DNA from: JBHGXV01 sp041920505
GTDB taxonomy: Bacteria; Bacillota; Bacilli; Brevibacillales; Brevibacillaceae
Length of the DNA stretch: 64,000 nt
Assembly: GCA_041920505.1 (NCBI GenBank)
Contig: JBHGXV010000025.1
Span: 1 to 64,000, forward strand
Reading direction: 5' to 3'
Shown: one piece after another, positions 53,487-62,685 of the stretch
How positions within the stretch are numbered: position 1 is the stretch's first letter
How the letters are laid out: every line of letters starts with the position of its first letter
Notes under the pieces: generated by a model
The model's input: the letters and a program-made list of their open reading frames with translations, nothing else
Databases searched by the model: none
Told to the model about the DNA's origin: nothing
Translations under genes and position numbers: made by a program

Positions 53487-55211
53487 ATGAACAACGGAAG
53501 GCAAACCATTGTCGTCATCGGCGGTGTCGCCGCGGGGGTCAGCGCGGCCGCCAAGGCTCGCCGGGAGGACGAGAAGGCAACGATTATCGTCTACGAGAGG
53601 GGTAAACACGTCTCTTTTGCCAACTGCGGCCTGCCCTATTACGTAGGCGGCGAGATTACCCGGCAGTCGGCTCTCTTGCTGCACACGCCAGAGACTTTAA
53701 AGTCCCGCTTCCATTTGGATGTGTTCGTCCGCCACGAGGTGCTGGGGATCGATCCCGACCACAAACGGGTGGTGGTCAAAAACCTGCGGACAGGGGAGGA
53801 ATTCGTCCAACCCTATGACAAGCTGATCCTTGCGACGGGAACCAGCCCGGTGATCCCTCCGATCGACGGCGTTGACGCCGAAAACGTGCGATTGCTTCGC
53901 ACCGTATCGGACGCCGAACAGATGAAACGGCTGATAACGGAGGGGAACGCAACCCGCGCTGTCGTGTTCGGCGGCGGGTTCATCGGGTTGGAGGCGGTGG
54001 AAAACCTGCGCCGCAGGGGTGTGGCGGTCACGTTGGTCGAGAAGGCCGACCAGGTGATGACGCCGTTTGACAGGGAGATGACGGTTCCGCTCGTCGAGAT
54101 GCTTCAGGAGATGGGGGTACGCGTGCTCATGGGCAACGGGGTGAAACGCTTCATCCTGGAGGGGGGCCGCGCCCGTGCTGTCGAATTGGAGGACGGGCAA
54201 CGGGTCGAAGCGGAGTTGTTCGTCTTAAGCATCGGGGTGCGCCCAGAAGTCTCGCTGGCCAAACAGGCGGGCATCGCCCTTGGCCCCACCGGAGCGATCG
54301 CGGTCAACGAGCGGATGGAAACCAGTGTGCCGCACATTTACGCCGCCGGAGACGCGGTGGAGATTAGGCATGTGGTGAACGACAAATCCGCCTGGATTCC
54401 GCTCGCCGGTCCGGCCAACAAACAGGGGCGGGTGGCCGGGGCCAATGCCGCCGGCAAGAAGATGGCGTTTCGCGGAGCATATGGCACTTCGATTGTGCGT
54501 CTCGGCCGGGTGGTTGCCGCCAAAACCGGCTTCGGCGAAAAAGAGTGCCAACGTGACGGGGTTGACTATCTCGTCACGTACAATGTGCACGGCAACCACG
54601 CCGGTTATTATCCAGGGGCGGAAGCGATGACGATCAAACTTTTGGCCGAGCGGGAGAGCGGACGGATTCTCGGCGCCCAAATCGTGGGCGGGGAAGGGGT
54701 GGACAAACGGATCGACGTGGTGGCGACGGCAATCTACGGCAACATGACCGTCGAGGATCTGGAGAATCTGGATCTGGCGTACGCGCCGCCGTTCGGAGCG
54801 GCCAAAGACCCGGTCATCATGGCCGGGATGACGCTCGCCAATATCTGGCGGGGGGAAACGAAGGCGTACACGCCCGCGCAACTGTACGAGCGGATGGGCA
54901 AAGCGGACGTGCAGATCGTCGATGTGCGCAATCCGCAGGAATGGGCGGAGGGCACGATTCCAGGAGCGGTGACGATTCCGCTGCCTTACCTTCGCGAGCG
55001 CATTGCTGAACTCGACCCGTCCCGGGAAACGGTGCTGTACTGCCGCAGCGGACAACGCAGCTATTTCGCCTCCCGCATCCTCAAGCAGCACGGATTTGCG
55101 GAGGTGATCAACCTGAGCGGCGGGTTTTTGGGCTGGAGCATGTACGTCAAAAGCCTGGAAGAATGGCAGAGAAACGACAAGTTGACACCGGGGAAAACCG
55201 GGACACAATGA
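53487..55211 (+). CDS. CoA-disulfide reductase with fused rhodanese domain
   Basis: Codes for 574 aa. An FAD/NAD(P) flavoprotein (about 5-450) has VVIGGVAAGVSAAAKARR, the active Cys47 in FANCGLPYY and VVFGGGFIGLEAVENL. A C-terminal rhodanese domain (about 470-560) has DVRNPQEWAEGTIPGA and the catalytic Cys519 in YCRSGQRS. CoADR-RHD enzymes reduce CoA persulfides or polysulfides with NADH, releasing sulfide. The palindromic promoter and the YqhL rhodanese 50 bp downstream suggest a persulfide-detoxifying unit. Confidence 0.93.
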   Translation: MNNGRQTIVVIGGVAAGVSAAAKARREDEKATIIVYERGKHVSFANCGLPYYVGGEITRQSALLLHTPETLKSRFHLDVFVRHEVLGIDPDHKRVVVKNLRTGEEFVQPYDKLILATGTSPVIPPIDGVDAENVRLLRTVSDAEQMKRLITEGNATRAVVFGGGFIGLEAVENLRRRGVAVTLVEKADQVMTPFDREMTVPLVEMLQEMGVRVLMGNGVKRFILEGGRARAVELEDGQRVEAELFVLSIGVRPEVSLAKQAGIALGPTGAIAVNERMETSVPHIYAAGDAVEIRHVVNDKSAWIPLAGPANKQGRVAGANAAGKKMAFRGAYGTSIVRLGRVVAAKTGFGEKECQRDGVDYLVTYNVHGNHAGYYPGAEAMTIKLLAERESGRILGAQIVGGEGVDKRIDVVATAIYGNMTVEDLENLDLAYAPPFGAAKDPVIMAGMTLANIWRGETKAYTPAQLYERMGKADVQIVDVRNPQEWAEGTIPGAVTIPLPYLRERIAELDPSRETVLYCRSGQRSYFASRILKQHGFAEVINLSGGFLGWSMYVKSLEEWQRNDKLTPGKTGTQ

Positions 55212-55261
55212 TACCGTTTACGTTATAGGCCCAACATGGTATATATGAAGGAGGTGCGGCG

Positions 55262-55630
55262 ATGGATTGGTTGTCCTATGGTCTGATCGCTTTCGCCGTG
55301 TTGCTGATCGCCCAGCGTTTTTTGCCGGTGAAGGGCCTGATCGACCTTTCCGCGCAGGAAGTGGCGGAGAAACTGAAGACCCCGCAAGCGTATCAATTCA
55401 TCGATGTGCGAGAGGTTCACGAATATCGGCGGGGGCATATCAAAGGATTCAGAAATATTCCGCTCAGCCAGTTGCCTGCGCGGCTGGGCGAACTGAATCA
55501 TGATCGGCCCGTCATCCTGATCTGCCAAAGCGGCATGCGGAGCCGACAGGCTGCCAAACTGTTGCGCCAAAACGGGTTTCAGCACATCAGCCACTTGAAA
55601 TACGGGATGGCGGGGTGGAAGAAGACGTAA
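55262..55630 (+). CDS. yqhL: Membrane-anchored rhodanese (YqhL)
   Basis: Codes for 122 aa: an N-terminal membrane helix (about 5-22) and one rhodanese domain with FIDVREVHEYRRGHIKG and the active-site loop LICQSGMRSRQ (Cys88). A membrane-bound sulfurtransferase, probably facing the cytosol. GAAGGAGGTG precedes the ATG. In B. subtilis yqhL neighbours the gcv-lipM block. The next 229 bp to 55859 hold no certain gene. Confidence 0.9.
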   Translation: MDWLSYGLIAFAVLLIAQRFLPVKGLIDLSAQEVAEKLKTPQAYQFIDVREVHEYRRGHIKGFRNIPLSQLPARLGELNHDRPVILICQSGMRSRQAAKLLRQNGFQHISHLKYGMAGWKKT

Positions 55631-55859
55631 TCCAACCGAAAACGGAGGATAGCGGAACAGCCAAGGAGAAAGAAAAGATTCTCGATGGTAAAACGGGTGT
55701 GGTCATCGGTGGGCATTACCAGAGAGAGCGGCCCGTCGGAGCTGGGCGGAGCGGACGGGACATCAGTTTGTCGGGACAAAGTCCAGGGAAAACAGTTCTC
55801 ATCAGGAATCGGGTCCTGCATACGCTAGTAGAGAATTCAGCGGAAAAGAGGTTGATCGC

Positions 55860-56282
55860 ATGGAGACGAACAGTCAGACCGTTGTCAAGCCGGCAGGGTT
55901 CTGGGTTCGATTGGCCGCCAGTATCATGGACGGACTTATTATCGGCGTGCCGCTCAGCCTGATCGGCTACGCGGTGACGGGCGATCTGGACGACAACCCG
56001 TTGTCCAACCTGCTGTCGTTTTTGTATTCGCTGTTGTTGCCGGTCTTTTGGTACGGCTATACGTTGGGCAAACGGCTGGTGGGGATTCGCATCGTCAAAC
56101 GGAACGGAGAACAGGTCGGGATTGGGACGATGCTGTTGCGCCTGGTGGTGGCGGGGCTGGTGTATGTGTTTACGTTCGGGATCGGCCTGATCATTAGCGC
56201 GTTTATGGTCGGATTGCGGGAAGACAAGCGGGCGATTCACGACTTTATCGCGGGAACCTACGTTACCTACGCCAAACCGTGA
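55860..56282 (+). CDS. RDD-family membrane protein
   Basis: Codes for 140 aa with three membrane helices. RLAASIMDGLIIGVPLSL carries the RxxAxxxD (RDD) signature with Asp, and GKRLVGIRIVKRNG and LREDKRAIHDFIAGTYV are the other conserved parts. Family role unknown; some members affect ion or osmotic balance. Start by ATG 55860 after AAGAGG, a moderate site. Confidence 0.85.
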   Translation: METNSQTVVKPAGFWVRLAASIMDGLIIGVPLSLIGYAVTGDLDDNPLSNLLSFLYSLLLPVFWYGYTLGKRLVGIRIVKRNGEQVGIGTMLLRLVVAGLVYVFTFGIGLIISAFMVGLREDKRAIHDFIAGTYVTYAKP

Positions 56283-56366
56283 GCCCCGTGCGCCAGTCAC
56301 ACGAGTCAGTCATACGAGTTGGCCGCCGGAGATGTCCGGCGGCGATTGTGTTTACCCGCTGCCGCT

Positions 56367-57383
56367 TCAATTCCGCTTCCATGCCAGGACGGCCAACAAG
56401 GCCATCCCCAACAGCGTGAGTCCGACGCGCGCTGCCGACGCGAATGCGTCAGAGACGAGGGCCAATGCCGTCGACAGCCAGATCGCCAGGACGCAGACCA
56501 ACCGAACCGGAAACGGGCGCAGTTCAAATCGGTCAATCAGCGGCGCGGCCAGTCCGTGCACCCACAGGGCGATCACCGTCACGGCCTGTACGGCCGCCCA
56601 AAGGGTGTAGACGACGAGACTGCCGGGAAACAAGGAGGTCATCACCTGCAAGACCGGATGGGAAGAGGCGTTGACGTCATGCCAGTAGGCAAGCAGGGAT
56701 AAGTTCAGCAACAGGGAGATGAGTCCAAAGGCCGCTCCTCCCAGGATTACCCCCCGGTGAGCCGCACGCGCGTCACCGGCCGAAGCGGCGAACGGAAGCA
56801 AGGCCGTCACGGCCAGCGGCAGGTGGAGCGCGACGAATCCTGTCGAGGAGAAGAGCCATTGCCCGTGTAACTGGTAGCGCAGGCTTGGAATCGGAATATG
56901 ACGCTGCTGTGCCACCACCAACAACAGCGCGCAGGCGAGGCCGAACGCCAGCCAACCGGCAGCCGCCCGTGTCAGTTGGCGCGGCCCGTAGGCCGTCAAC
57001 ACGAGGACGGCGACGAGTGGCACCAACGTGCCGAGGGAGACGGGAAGGCCGGCGACCGCCGCAAACAATGCCGCCTGTTCGGCTGTAAGTCCACCGGCAA
57101 ACACGATCACCAGTACATGGAAGAGAAAGCTGACCGCCGGGCCAGTTGCCTTTCCGAACAAGTGGCCGAACAGGGAAGACAACGAGTCGATTTCACGGTC
57201 GCGGCAGATCGCGACCATCCGCCCTGAAAACCAGATCAGAACGGATACGGCGGCGCACAGTCCGATCATGCCCCAGATGCCGTAGAAGGAAAACGCGTGC
57301 AACCATTCATAGCCGGTGACGTAGTTGGCCCCAAGCAGGGAGACGGCGAAAACCACCGCGATTCGCCAGGTCCCGTGATTCAT
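56367..57383 (-). CDS. YkvI-like or APC-type membrane transporter
   Basis: Codes for 338 aa with about ten membrane helices. The start GANYVTGYEWLHAFSFYGIWG recalls the GAGFATGQEI pattern at helix 1 of YkvI-family and amino-acid transporters of the APC superfamily. GerAB germinant permeases are related, but no gerA/gerC genes are nearby, and the length fits YkvI better (about 340 aa). Substrate unknown. Lies divergent to mntR. Confidence 0.72.
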   Translation of the reverse strand: MNHGTWRIAVVFAVSLLGANYVTGYEWLHAFSFYGIWGMIGLCAAVSVLIWFSGRMVAICRDREIDSLSSLFGHLFGKATGPAVSFLFHVLVIVFAGGLTAEQAALFAAVAGLPVSLGTLVPLVAVLVLTAYGPRQLTRAAAGWLAFGLACALLLVVAQQRHIPIPSLRYQLHGQWLFSSTGFVALHLPLAVTALLPFAASAGDARAAHRGVILGGAAFGLISLLLNLSLLAYWHDVNASSHPVLQVMTSLFPGSLVVYTLWAAVQAVTVIALWVHGLAAPLIDRFELRPFPVRLVCVLAIWLSTALALVSDAFASAARVGLTLLGMALLAVLAWKRN

Positions 57384-57492
57384 TCGGCATCATCCTTTAC
57401 CCAACTTGGTACAAGTGTATGAAGATGGTTGACCGATTCAGAACAGCCATTGTGTCCGGGGCCTATCTTGTGAAAAAGTGTGCATGTTTTCC

Positions 57493-57522
57493 TTGCAACT
57501 GCTCCCTTTTCCACGTTATTAT
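57493..57522 (+). promoter_or_regulatory. Candidate mntR promoter
   Basis: TTGCAA (57493-57498), 18-bp spacer, TATTAT (57517-57522), about 47 bp before the start. No MntR box was found next to it. Confidence 0.4.
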
Positions 57523-57568
57523 GATTTTACATGCTTGGGAGTATCACTGGTTGAAACGAGGGATGAGC

Positions 57569-58003
57569 GTGCCGACACCTAGTATGGAGGACTATCTGGA
57601 AAGAATTTACACTCTGATCGAAGAAAAAGGATATGCCCGGGTCTCCGACATTGCTGAGGCTTTGGAAGTACACCCCTCGTCTGTTACGAAGATGGTGCAA
57701 AAGCTGGACAAGGACAAGTATCTTGTCTACGAGAAATACCGAGGCCTCGTGCTGACGCCGAAGGGCAAAAAAATCGGCAAGCGCCTGGTCGACCGGCATG
57801 CTCTGCTGGAAGAATTCCTCCGGCTGATCGGCGTGGATGAAGAACACATCTACAAGGACGTGGAGGGCATCGAGCATCATCTGAGCGCCGAGTCGATCGC
57901 GTGCATCGAATATCTGATGCAGTATTTCCGGCACGATCAGTCCCGCGTGGAAGAATTGCAGCGAATCAGACGCGAAGACGAGCAAAGGGAAGAACAATCG
58001 TAA
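57569..58003 (+). CDS. mntR: MntR, manganese-dependent DtxR-family repressor
   Basis: Codes for 144 aa. GTG 57569 is chosen: it follows GAGGG by six bases and the product MPTPSMEDYLERIY aligns with MntR of B. subtilis; an ATG two codons earlier is too close to the site. All metal ligands sit at the B. subtilis positions: Asp8, Glu11, His77, Glu99, Glu102 and His103. The winged helix VSDIAEALEVHPSSVTKMVQKLDKDKYL is intact. It represses Mn2+ uptake genes when Mn2+ is high. Confidence 0.96.
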   Translation: MPTPSMEDYLERIYTLIEEKGYARVSDIAEALEVHPSSVTKMVQKLDKDKYLVYEKYRGLVLTPKGKKIGKRLVDRHALLEEFLRLIGVDEEHIYKDVEGIEHHLSAESIACIEYLMQYFRHDQSRVEELQRIRREDEQREEQS

Positions 58004-58039
58004 CCGTCCATACACCACCATTGACTATCCTGGGTCGGT

Positions 58040-58072
58040 CTGGCGAAAGCCGGACGCCAGGGTCGTTTTTTT
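58040..58072 (+). terminator. mntR terminator
   Basis: CTGGCG (58040-58045) / CGCCAG (58055-58060), then GGTCG and seven T. Confidence 0.7.
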
Positions 58073-58172
58073 ATGGGCACGCCGGATGATGCCACTTCGC
58101 GTGCATAAATGCAATGTCCCTCCCTTATACATTACCTAGAAAGACCGGATAGCAGCCGGGAGGAGGGACAGG

Positions 58173-59138
58173 ATGAAAGCAGATGCGGTGTTTGAGGGAG
58201 GCGGGGTCAAAGGGGTGGCGCTGATCGGCGCCCTGGAGGAGATGGAGCGGCACGGCTACGAGTGGGACCAGGTGGCCGGCACCTCGGCGGGAGCGATCGT
58301 GGCCGCGCTGGTCAGCGCCGGTTATCGCGGCAGAGAACTGTATCCGATCTTTCGGCAACTGGACTATCTGTCGTTTTTGCGTCACAGGGGCCTGGGGCGG
58401 CTGCCCGTGGTCGGTCCGCTGTACGCTCTGTTGCGCAACAAGGGGTTGTACCCGTCCGATTCGATCGAACGATTCCTTGACGACCTGCTCGCCAAAAAAG
58501 GCATCCGCGCCTTCGGAGATCTGCCGCCTGGCAGACTGCGGGTCATCGCTTCCGACATCACCGGCGGCCGCATGCTGGTATTGCCGGACGATCTCGCGGA
58601 CTTCGGGGTCGACCCGCAGCGCTTCCCCGTCGCCCGGGCGGTGCGGATGAGTTGTGGCATCCCGTATATTTTTCAGCCCTTTGTGCTGGTCAAACAGGGA
58701 GTCTCCCACTACATCGTCGACGGAGGGCTGTTAAGCAACTTCCCCGTCTGGCTGTTCGATGTGGAGGGGATCCCCCGCTGGCCGACGTTCGGCTTCCGGT
58801 TGAGCGGGGAGGCGGGAGAGTCCCGGCCGGAGAAGACAGACGGACTTTTCGACTTCACCAAAGCGCTGTTGGTCACCATGGTGGACGCGCATGACCGACT
58901 CTATGTGAAAAAAGCCCACGCCGTCCGCACGGTGTTCATTCCCACGCTGGGCGTGCGCACCACCCAGTTCAACCTGCCGGAATCGTTGCGGCAAGCGTTG
59001 TACGAATCGGGACGGGAAGCGGCGCGTGAATTTTTGCGCAGTTGGGACTTTGAGCGGTATATCCGCCAGTTTCGGCAACCGTGCGGACCACCCCCCGCCG
59101 GCACGAACACACAAAAACGGGCTATCGCGAGACGATAG
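58173..59138 (+). CDS. yqhO: Patatin-like phospholipase (YqhO)
   Basis: Codes for 321 aa. Oxyanion hole FEGGGVKGVALIGAL (7-21), nucleophile Ser38 in GTSAG, and the second dyad residue in VDGGLLSNFP mark an active patatin-type serine lipase. The C-terminus is basic (TQKRAIARR). Substrate unknown, probably membrane phospholipids. Bacillus yqhO has the same neighbours. The start follows GGAGGGACAGG. Confidence 0.9.
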   Translation: MKADAVFEGGGVKGVALIGALEEMERHGYEWDQVAGTSAGAIVAALVSAGYRGRELYPIFRQLDYLSFLRHRGLGRLPVVGPLYALLRNKGLYPSDSIERFLDDLLAKKGIRAFGDLPPGRLRVIASDITGGRMLVLPDDLADFGVDPQRFPVARAVRMSCGIPYIFQPFVLVKQGVSHYIVDGGLLSNFPVWLFDVEGIPRWPTFGFRLSGEAGESRPEKTDGLFDFTKALLVTMVDAHDRLYVKKAHAVRTVFIPTLGVRTTQFNLPESLRQALYESGREAAREFLRSWDFERYIRQFRQPCGPPPAGTNTQKRAIARR

Positions 59139-59148
59139 CCGGTTTTTG
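59111..59148. terminator. Bidirectional terminator between yqhO and yqhP
   Basis: AAAACGGGCTATCG / CGATAGCCGGTTTT stem with A run before and T run after; it overlaps the 3' end of yqhO. Confidence 0.8.
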
Positions 59149-59481
59149 TCAATGATAGATTTTCGGTTCTTTCTCTTTTGGTTTTTCTTTGCCTTTGCTG
59201 CCTTCAATCACCTGAAACGGAATGCGCTTGCGCGGTGTGCCGCCCGGTTTCTTTCCTGCCGTCCGCGTCGGTTTGGCGCTCCGTTTCGCGCCGGGAGCGG
59301 GCGTGCCGATTTGCGGTAAAAAGTGGCCGGTCTTGAGGTAGTGGTTGATGACGTAGAACAGGGCGACGGACAAGCCGAGGACCAGGAGCACGCTGACCGG
59401 GTCGGCGAGCAATCGGACGACAAACCCGATTGCGCCAAACACCAACAGCAACATGACAATCGGATGAAAGTGGGTCGACAT
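59149..59481 (-). CDS. yqhP: YqhP-family membrane protein
   Basis: Codes for 110 aa with two short helices (IVMLLLVFGAIGFVVRLLA and VSVLLVLGLSVALFYVINHY) and a long basic Lys/Pro-rich tail. ATG 59481 follows GAGGTGAGG; an ATG 11 codons upstream lacks a site. Position next to yqhO and yqhQ supports the name. Function unknown. Confidence 0.8.
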   Translation of the reverse strand: MSTHFHPIVMLLLVFGAIGFVVRLLADPVSVLLVLGLSVALFYVINHYLKTGHFLPQIGTPAPGAKRSAKPTRTAGKKPGGTPRKRIPFQVIEGSKGKEKPKEKEPKIYH

Positions 59482-59517
59482 GGGCCTCACCTCAACGAAA
59501 TGGGAATCCTGCACGAA

Positions 59518-60453
59518 TCAGCCAGTCGAAGCAAAGCGGGTTTCACAGAGCAGGTGATCGCGTTCACGCATCTTTTGAAAAGCGGCGATCGCCACCTCCA
59601 CTTGACTGTCGTCCGGTTCGCGGGTCGTGATTTTTTGCAGCCACAGCCCCGGATAGCCAAGGTAGCGCAGGACAGGCGTGTCGCGGAAACGGTTGGTCCA
59701 CTGCAGGACTTCGTAGGACAAACCGATCACCAGCGGCAAGAGCAGGATACGCTGGATCACCCGCTCCCACAGCGTGTGGTAGTCAAACAGCGAGTAGACG
59801 ACGACGCCGACGAGCACGGTAAAGATGATGAAACTGCTGCCGCAGCGATAGTGCAGGGTGGAGAATTGCTGGACGTTCTTCACTGTTAATTCTACCCCTG
59901 CTTCGTAGGCGTTAATCACCTTGTGTTCCGCCCCGTGGTACTGGAAGAGCCGTTTGATCAGCGGAGCCTTGGCGATCAGGCCGATGTAGCCGAGCAACAG
60001 CACGATCTTGATCGCCCCTTCGACGAGATTTTGCGGAATCCCGTCGGGCACCCAGCGGCCGAACAAAAACTTGGCGAGAAAGACGGGGATCAGCGTGAAC
60101 AAAAATTTTCCGAAAAGAAACGAGAGGACGCCGACGGCTGCGACGCCGAGAATCAAGGTGAGTTTGGACGGCCCGGCCGTTGCTTCGTCATCAGACTCCT
60201 GACCGTAGCGTTCCGAAGCGAAGTTGAGATGTTTGGCCCCGTTGGCGCTGGCCTCGATCAGGCCGACAATGCCTCGCACGAACGGGATTTTTTTGAAAGC
60301 GGTTGTCCACTTGGATTCGCGGCGAAGTTCTTCGTAGTATTCGATCTCCTGGTTTTTGCGGCGGATCGCCGTGACGGTCACTTTTCGCCCGCCGAACATG
60401 ACGCCTTCGATGACGGCCTGGCCGCCGTAGGCGGTTGGTTGTTGTTGCGCCAA
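59518..60453 (-). CDS. yqhQ: YqhQ, DUF1385 membrane protein
   Basis: Codes for 311 aa. YGGQAVIEGVMFGGRKVTVTAIR, GIVGLIEASANGAKHLNF, ALIGLIAKAPLIKRLFQYHGAEHKVINAYE and RCGSSFIIF are DUF1385 hallmarks. The conserved YHGAEHK motif and Cys suggest a metal or protease-like site, but no activity is known. At least four membrane helices. Divergent from yqhR. Confidence 0.92.
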   Translation of the reverse strand: MAQQQPTAYGGQAVIEGVMFGGRKVTVTAIRRKNQEIEYYEELRRESKWTTAFKKIPFVRGIVGLIEASANGAKHLNFASERYGQESDDEATAGPSKLTLILGVAAVGVLSFLFGKFLFTLIPVFLAKFLFGRWVPDGIPQNLVEGAIKIVLLLGYIGLIAKAPLIKRLFQYHGAEHKVINAYEAGVELTVKNVQQFSTLHYRCGSSFIIFTVLVGVVVYSLFDYHTLWERVIQRILLLPLVIGLSYEVLQWTNRFRDTPVLRYLGYPGLWLQKITTREPDDSQVEVAIAAFQKMRERDHLLCETRFASTG

Positions 60454-60565
60454 ACGTAATCACCTTCCCTTTCCATTATTGTACCGCAAACAGCCGCCCC
60501 CTGCTACATGCAGATCATAGTGAAGTTGGCATGGCTGGCACATACTACATACGAGGTGAGGCATC

Positions 60566-61027
60566 ATGAAGGCAACCAATCGGCGTCAGTCGTCTGCGGG
60601 CCATATGGTCAGCCAACCGATCAACGGGTCTAAGATTCTGGAAATCAGTTTGTGGGGCAGCGTGATTTGGGGGATAGCCCGGGCGCTGGTGCACTTTTTG
60701 AACTTTACGCCATACGGGGTGCGCGTCTTTTCCCGTCCGTTCCTCGGCATGGGCAACGAACACTCGGCAACCGGCGTGGCGGTCGGGTTTGTGGTGCTGT
60801 TTGGTTTCGTGCTGGCGGCGACGGTTCTGTATGCGTTTGTGTTCTCCCGGTTCAAGGTGTGGTGGCTGGGCATCGCCTACGGCCTGGCCATTCTCTTCTT
60901 GTACGGTATGTTTTTTCACATGCGCCGCTGGTCGTACAACACGCTCAGCACCGAAGTGTTGTGGTTTTCGTCGCTCGGTCTGTTTGTCGGGATGAGTCTG
61001 ACGGCGGAGCGGTTCGACGAGGAATAA
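60566..61027 (+). CDS. yqhR: YqhR-family membrane protein
   Basis: Codes for 153 aa with four membrane helices and a conserved amphipathic motif WGIARALVHFLNFTPYGVRV; residues 1-25 are soluble and basic. First gene of the yqhR-aroQ-yqhT-efp run. Function unknown. GAGGTGAGGCATC precedes the ATG. Confidence 0.9.
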   Translation: MKATNRRQSSAGHMVSQPINGSKILEISLWGSVIWGIARALVHFLNFTPYGVRVFSRPFLGMGNEHSATGVAVGFVVLFGFVLAATVLYAFVFSRFKVWWLGIAYGLAILFLYGMFFHMRRWSYNTLSTEVLWFSSLGLFVGMSLTAERFDEE

Positions 61028-61093
61028 CGCCTGTTCAAGCGTTTCCTCGATGTGGTAAAATGGCTTGGACATTCTCTGTTGGGGAGGCGGGCC

Positions 61094-61552
61094 ATGGTTT
61101 CTTTGCTGGTGTTGAACGGACCCAATCTGAATTTGTTGGGGAAACGGGAACCAAAGATTTACGGTTCCGAGACGCTTGACGATATCGTCGCCAGACTGCG
61201 GCAAGTTGCGGCGGAAGTGAACGCCGAGATCGCCCATCTGCAGTCCAACCACGAGGGCGTGTTGATCGACGCGATCCACGCGGCCAAAGGGGTACACCAC
61301 GGGATGATCATCAACCCCGGAGCGTTTACCCACTACAGTTACGCGCTGAGGGACGCCATCGCCGCCGTGCAGCTTCCGACAATCGAGGTGCACTTGTCCA
61401 ACGTGCACGCCCGCGAGGAGTTTCGCCACCGCTCCGTGATCGCCCCGGTGACGATCGGGCAGATCGTCGGATTGGGCAGCGACGGATACGAGTGGGCGGT
61501 TCGCACGCTTGCGAGGCGCATCCCGGACACCCAATCGATTCGTAAGGCATGA
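61094..61552 (+). CDS. aroQ: 3-dehydroquinate dehydratase, type II
   Basis: Codes for 152 aa. LVLNGPNLNLLGKREPKIYG (with the active-site Arg and Tyr), NPGAFTHYSYALRDA and EVHLSNVHAREEFRHRS are complete. It converts 3-dehydroquinate to 3-dehydroshikimate in the chorismate pathway, which also uses aroK of this window. The start ATG 61094 follows GGGGAGG; 14 codons upstream is a poor alternative. Confidence 0.97.
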   Translation: MVSLLVLNGPNLNLLGKREPKIYGSETLDDIVARLRQVAAEVNAEIAHLQSNHEGVLIDAIHAAKGVHHGMIINPGAFTHYSYALRDAIAAVQLPTIEVHLSNVHAREEFRHRSVIAPVTIGQIVGLGSDGYEWAVRTLARRIPDTQSIRKA

Positions 61553-61570
61553 GTAAAGGGGGAGAGGTCT

Positions 61571-62644
61571 ATGCAGCATCGTTTGGAAAGATTGCGTCAT
61601 GCGCTGGCCGATTTGGGGGCCGACGCGTTTATCACGGATCATCAGCCCAACCGCCGCTATCTCACCGGATTTACCGGTTCGGCCGGTACGGTGCTCATCA
61701 CCGCCGACCGTGCGCTCTTGATCACCGATTTTCGCTACCTGGAGCAGGCGGCGAACCAGGCGCCTGCGTTCGACATCATCAACAACGAACGCAAGATGCT
61801 GGAAGCGGTGGCACAGCAGGTAAAGGCGCTCGGCGTGAAGCGGCTGGCGTTTGAGAAGCAGCACGTCTCCTACGCCGCCTACGAGGAGTGGCGGCAGGCG
61901 TTCGCCGGAGTCGAACTGGTTCCGACCAGCGGTCTGGTGGAGCGGCTTCGGATCATCAAGGACGAGGCGGAGCTTGCGATCGTGCGCGAAGCGGTGCGGA
62001 TCGCCGACGACGCGTTTACGCACATCCTCGGCTACATCAAGCCGGGCGTGCGGGAGATCGACGTGGCGCTGGAACTGGAGTTTTTCATGCGCAAGCAGGG
62101 GGCGTCGGCGGCCGCGTTTGACATCATCATAGCCTCCGGCAAGCGGGGCGCTTTGCCGCACGGGGCGGCGAGCGACAAGCGGATCGAGGCCGGCGAACTG
62201 GTGACGCTCGATTTCGGGGCGATCTATAAAGGGTATTGCTCCGACATCACCCGCACGGTCGCGGTGGGCGAACCGTCGGCGAAACTGCGGGAGATCTACG
62301 AGATCGTGCGCAAGGCCCAACTGGCCGGCGTGGAGGGGATCAAACCGGGCATGACCGGCAGGGAGGCGGACGCGCTCACCCGGGATGTGATCGCCGCCGC
62401 CGGGTACGGGGAGGCGTTTGGCCACAGCACCGGTCACGGATTCGGTCTGGAGGTGCACGAGTGGCCCAACCTGTCGGCTCTGAGCGACATGGTGCTGGAA
62501 CCGGGGATGCTGGTCACGGTGGAACCGGGCATCTACTTGTCCGACATAGGCGGCGTCCGCATCGAAGACGACGTGCTGATCACCGGCAGCGGGTGCGAGA
62601 TTTTGACCCAATCCACGAAAGAGTTGCTCATTTTGCCCGTGTAA
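61571..62644 (+). CDS. yqhT: Xaa-Pro aminopeptidase-like metallopeptidase (YqhT)
   Basis: Codes for 357 aa with a creatinase-type N-domain (about 1-125, LTGFTGSAGTVLITADRALLITDFRY) and a pita-bread M24 domain (about 130-357) whose metal ligands are in VTLDFGAIYKGYCSDITRT (two Asp), GHSTGHGFGLEVHEWP (His), VTVEPGIYL and RIEDDVLI (Glu). It removes N-terminal residues before proline. Precedes efp in many Bacilli, and EF-P helps ribosomes at proline runs, so the pairing is suggestive. Confidence 0.94.
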   Translation: MQHRLERLRHALADLGADAFITDHQPNRRYLTGFTGSAGTVLITADRALLITDFRYLEQAANQAPAFDIINNERKMLEAVAQQVKALGVKRLAFEKQHVSYAAYEEWRQAFAGVELVPTSGLVERLRIIKDEAELAIVREAVRIADDAFTHILGYIKPGVREIDVALELEFFMRKQGASAAAFDIIIASGKRGALPHGAASDKRIEAGELVTLDFGAIYKGYCSDITRTVAVGEPSAKLREIYEIVRKAQLAGVEGIKPGMTGREADALTRDVIAAAGYGEAFGHSTGHGFGLEVHEWPNLSALSDMVLEPGMLVTVEPGIYLSDIGGVRIEDDVLITGSGCEILTQSTKELLILPV

Positions 62645-62685
62645 TTTATACTATTGATGTTTAGAGATCTTTTAGGAGGACTATC

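Noticed and set aside
56367..57383. GerAB germination receptor subunit
   Set aside because: Length and N-terminal motif fit YkvI-type transporters, and no gerAA/gerAC genes accompany it.
60545..62611. Long open minus-strand frame opposite yqhR, aroQ and yqhT
   Set aside because: Three conserved plus-strand genes occupy the same DNA; no support for an extra gene.
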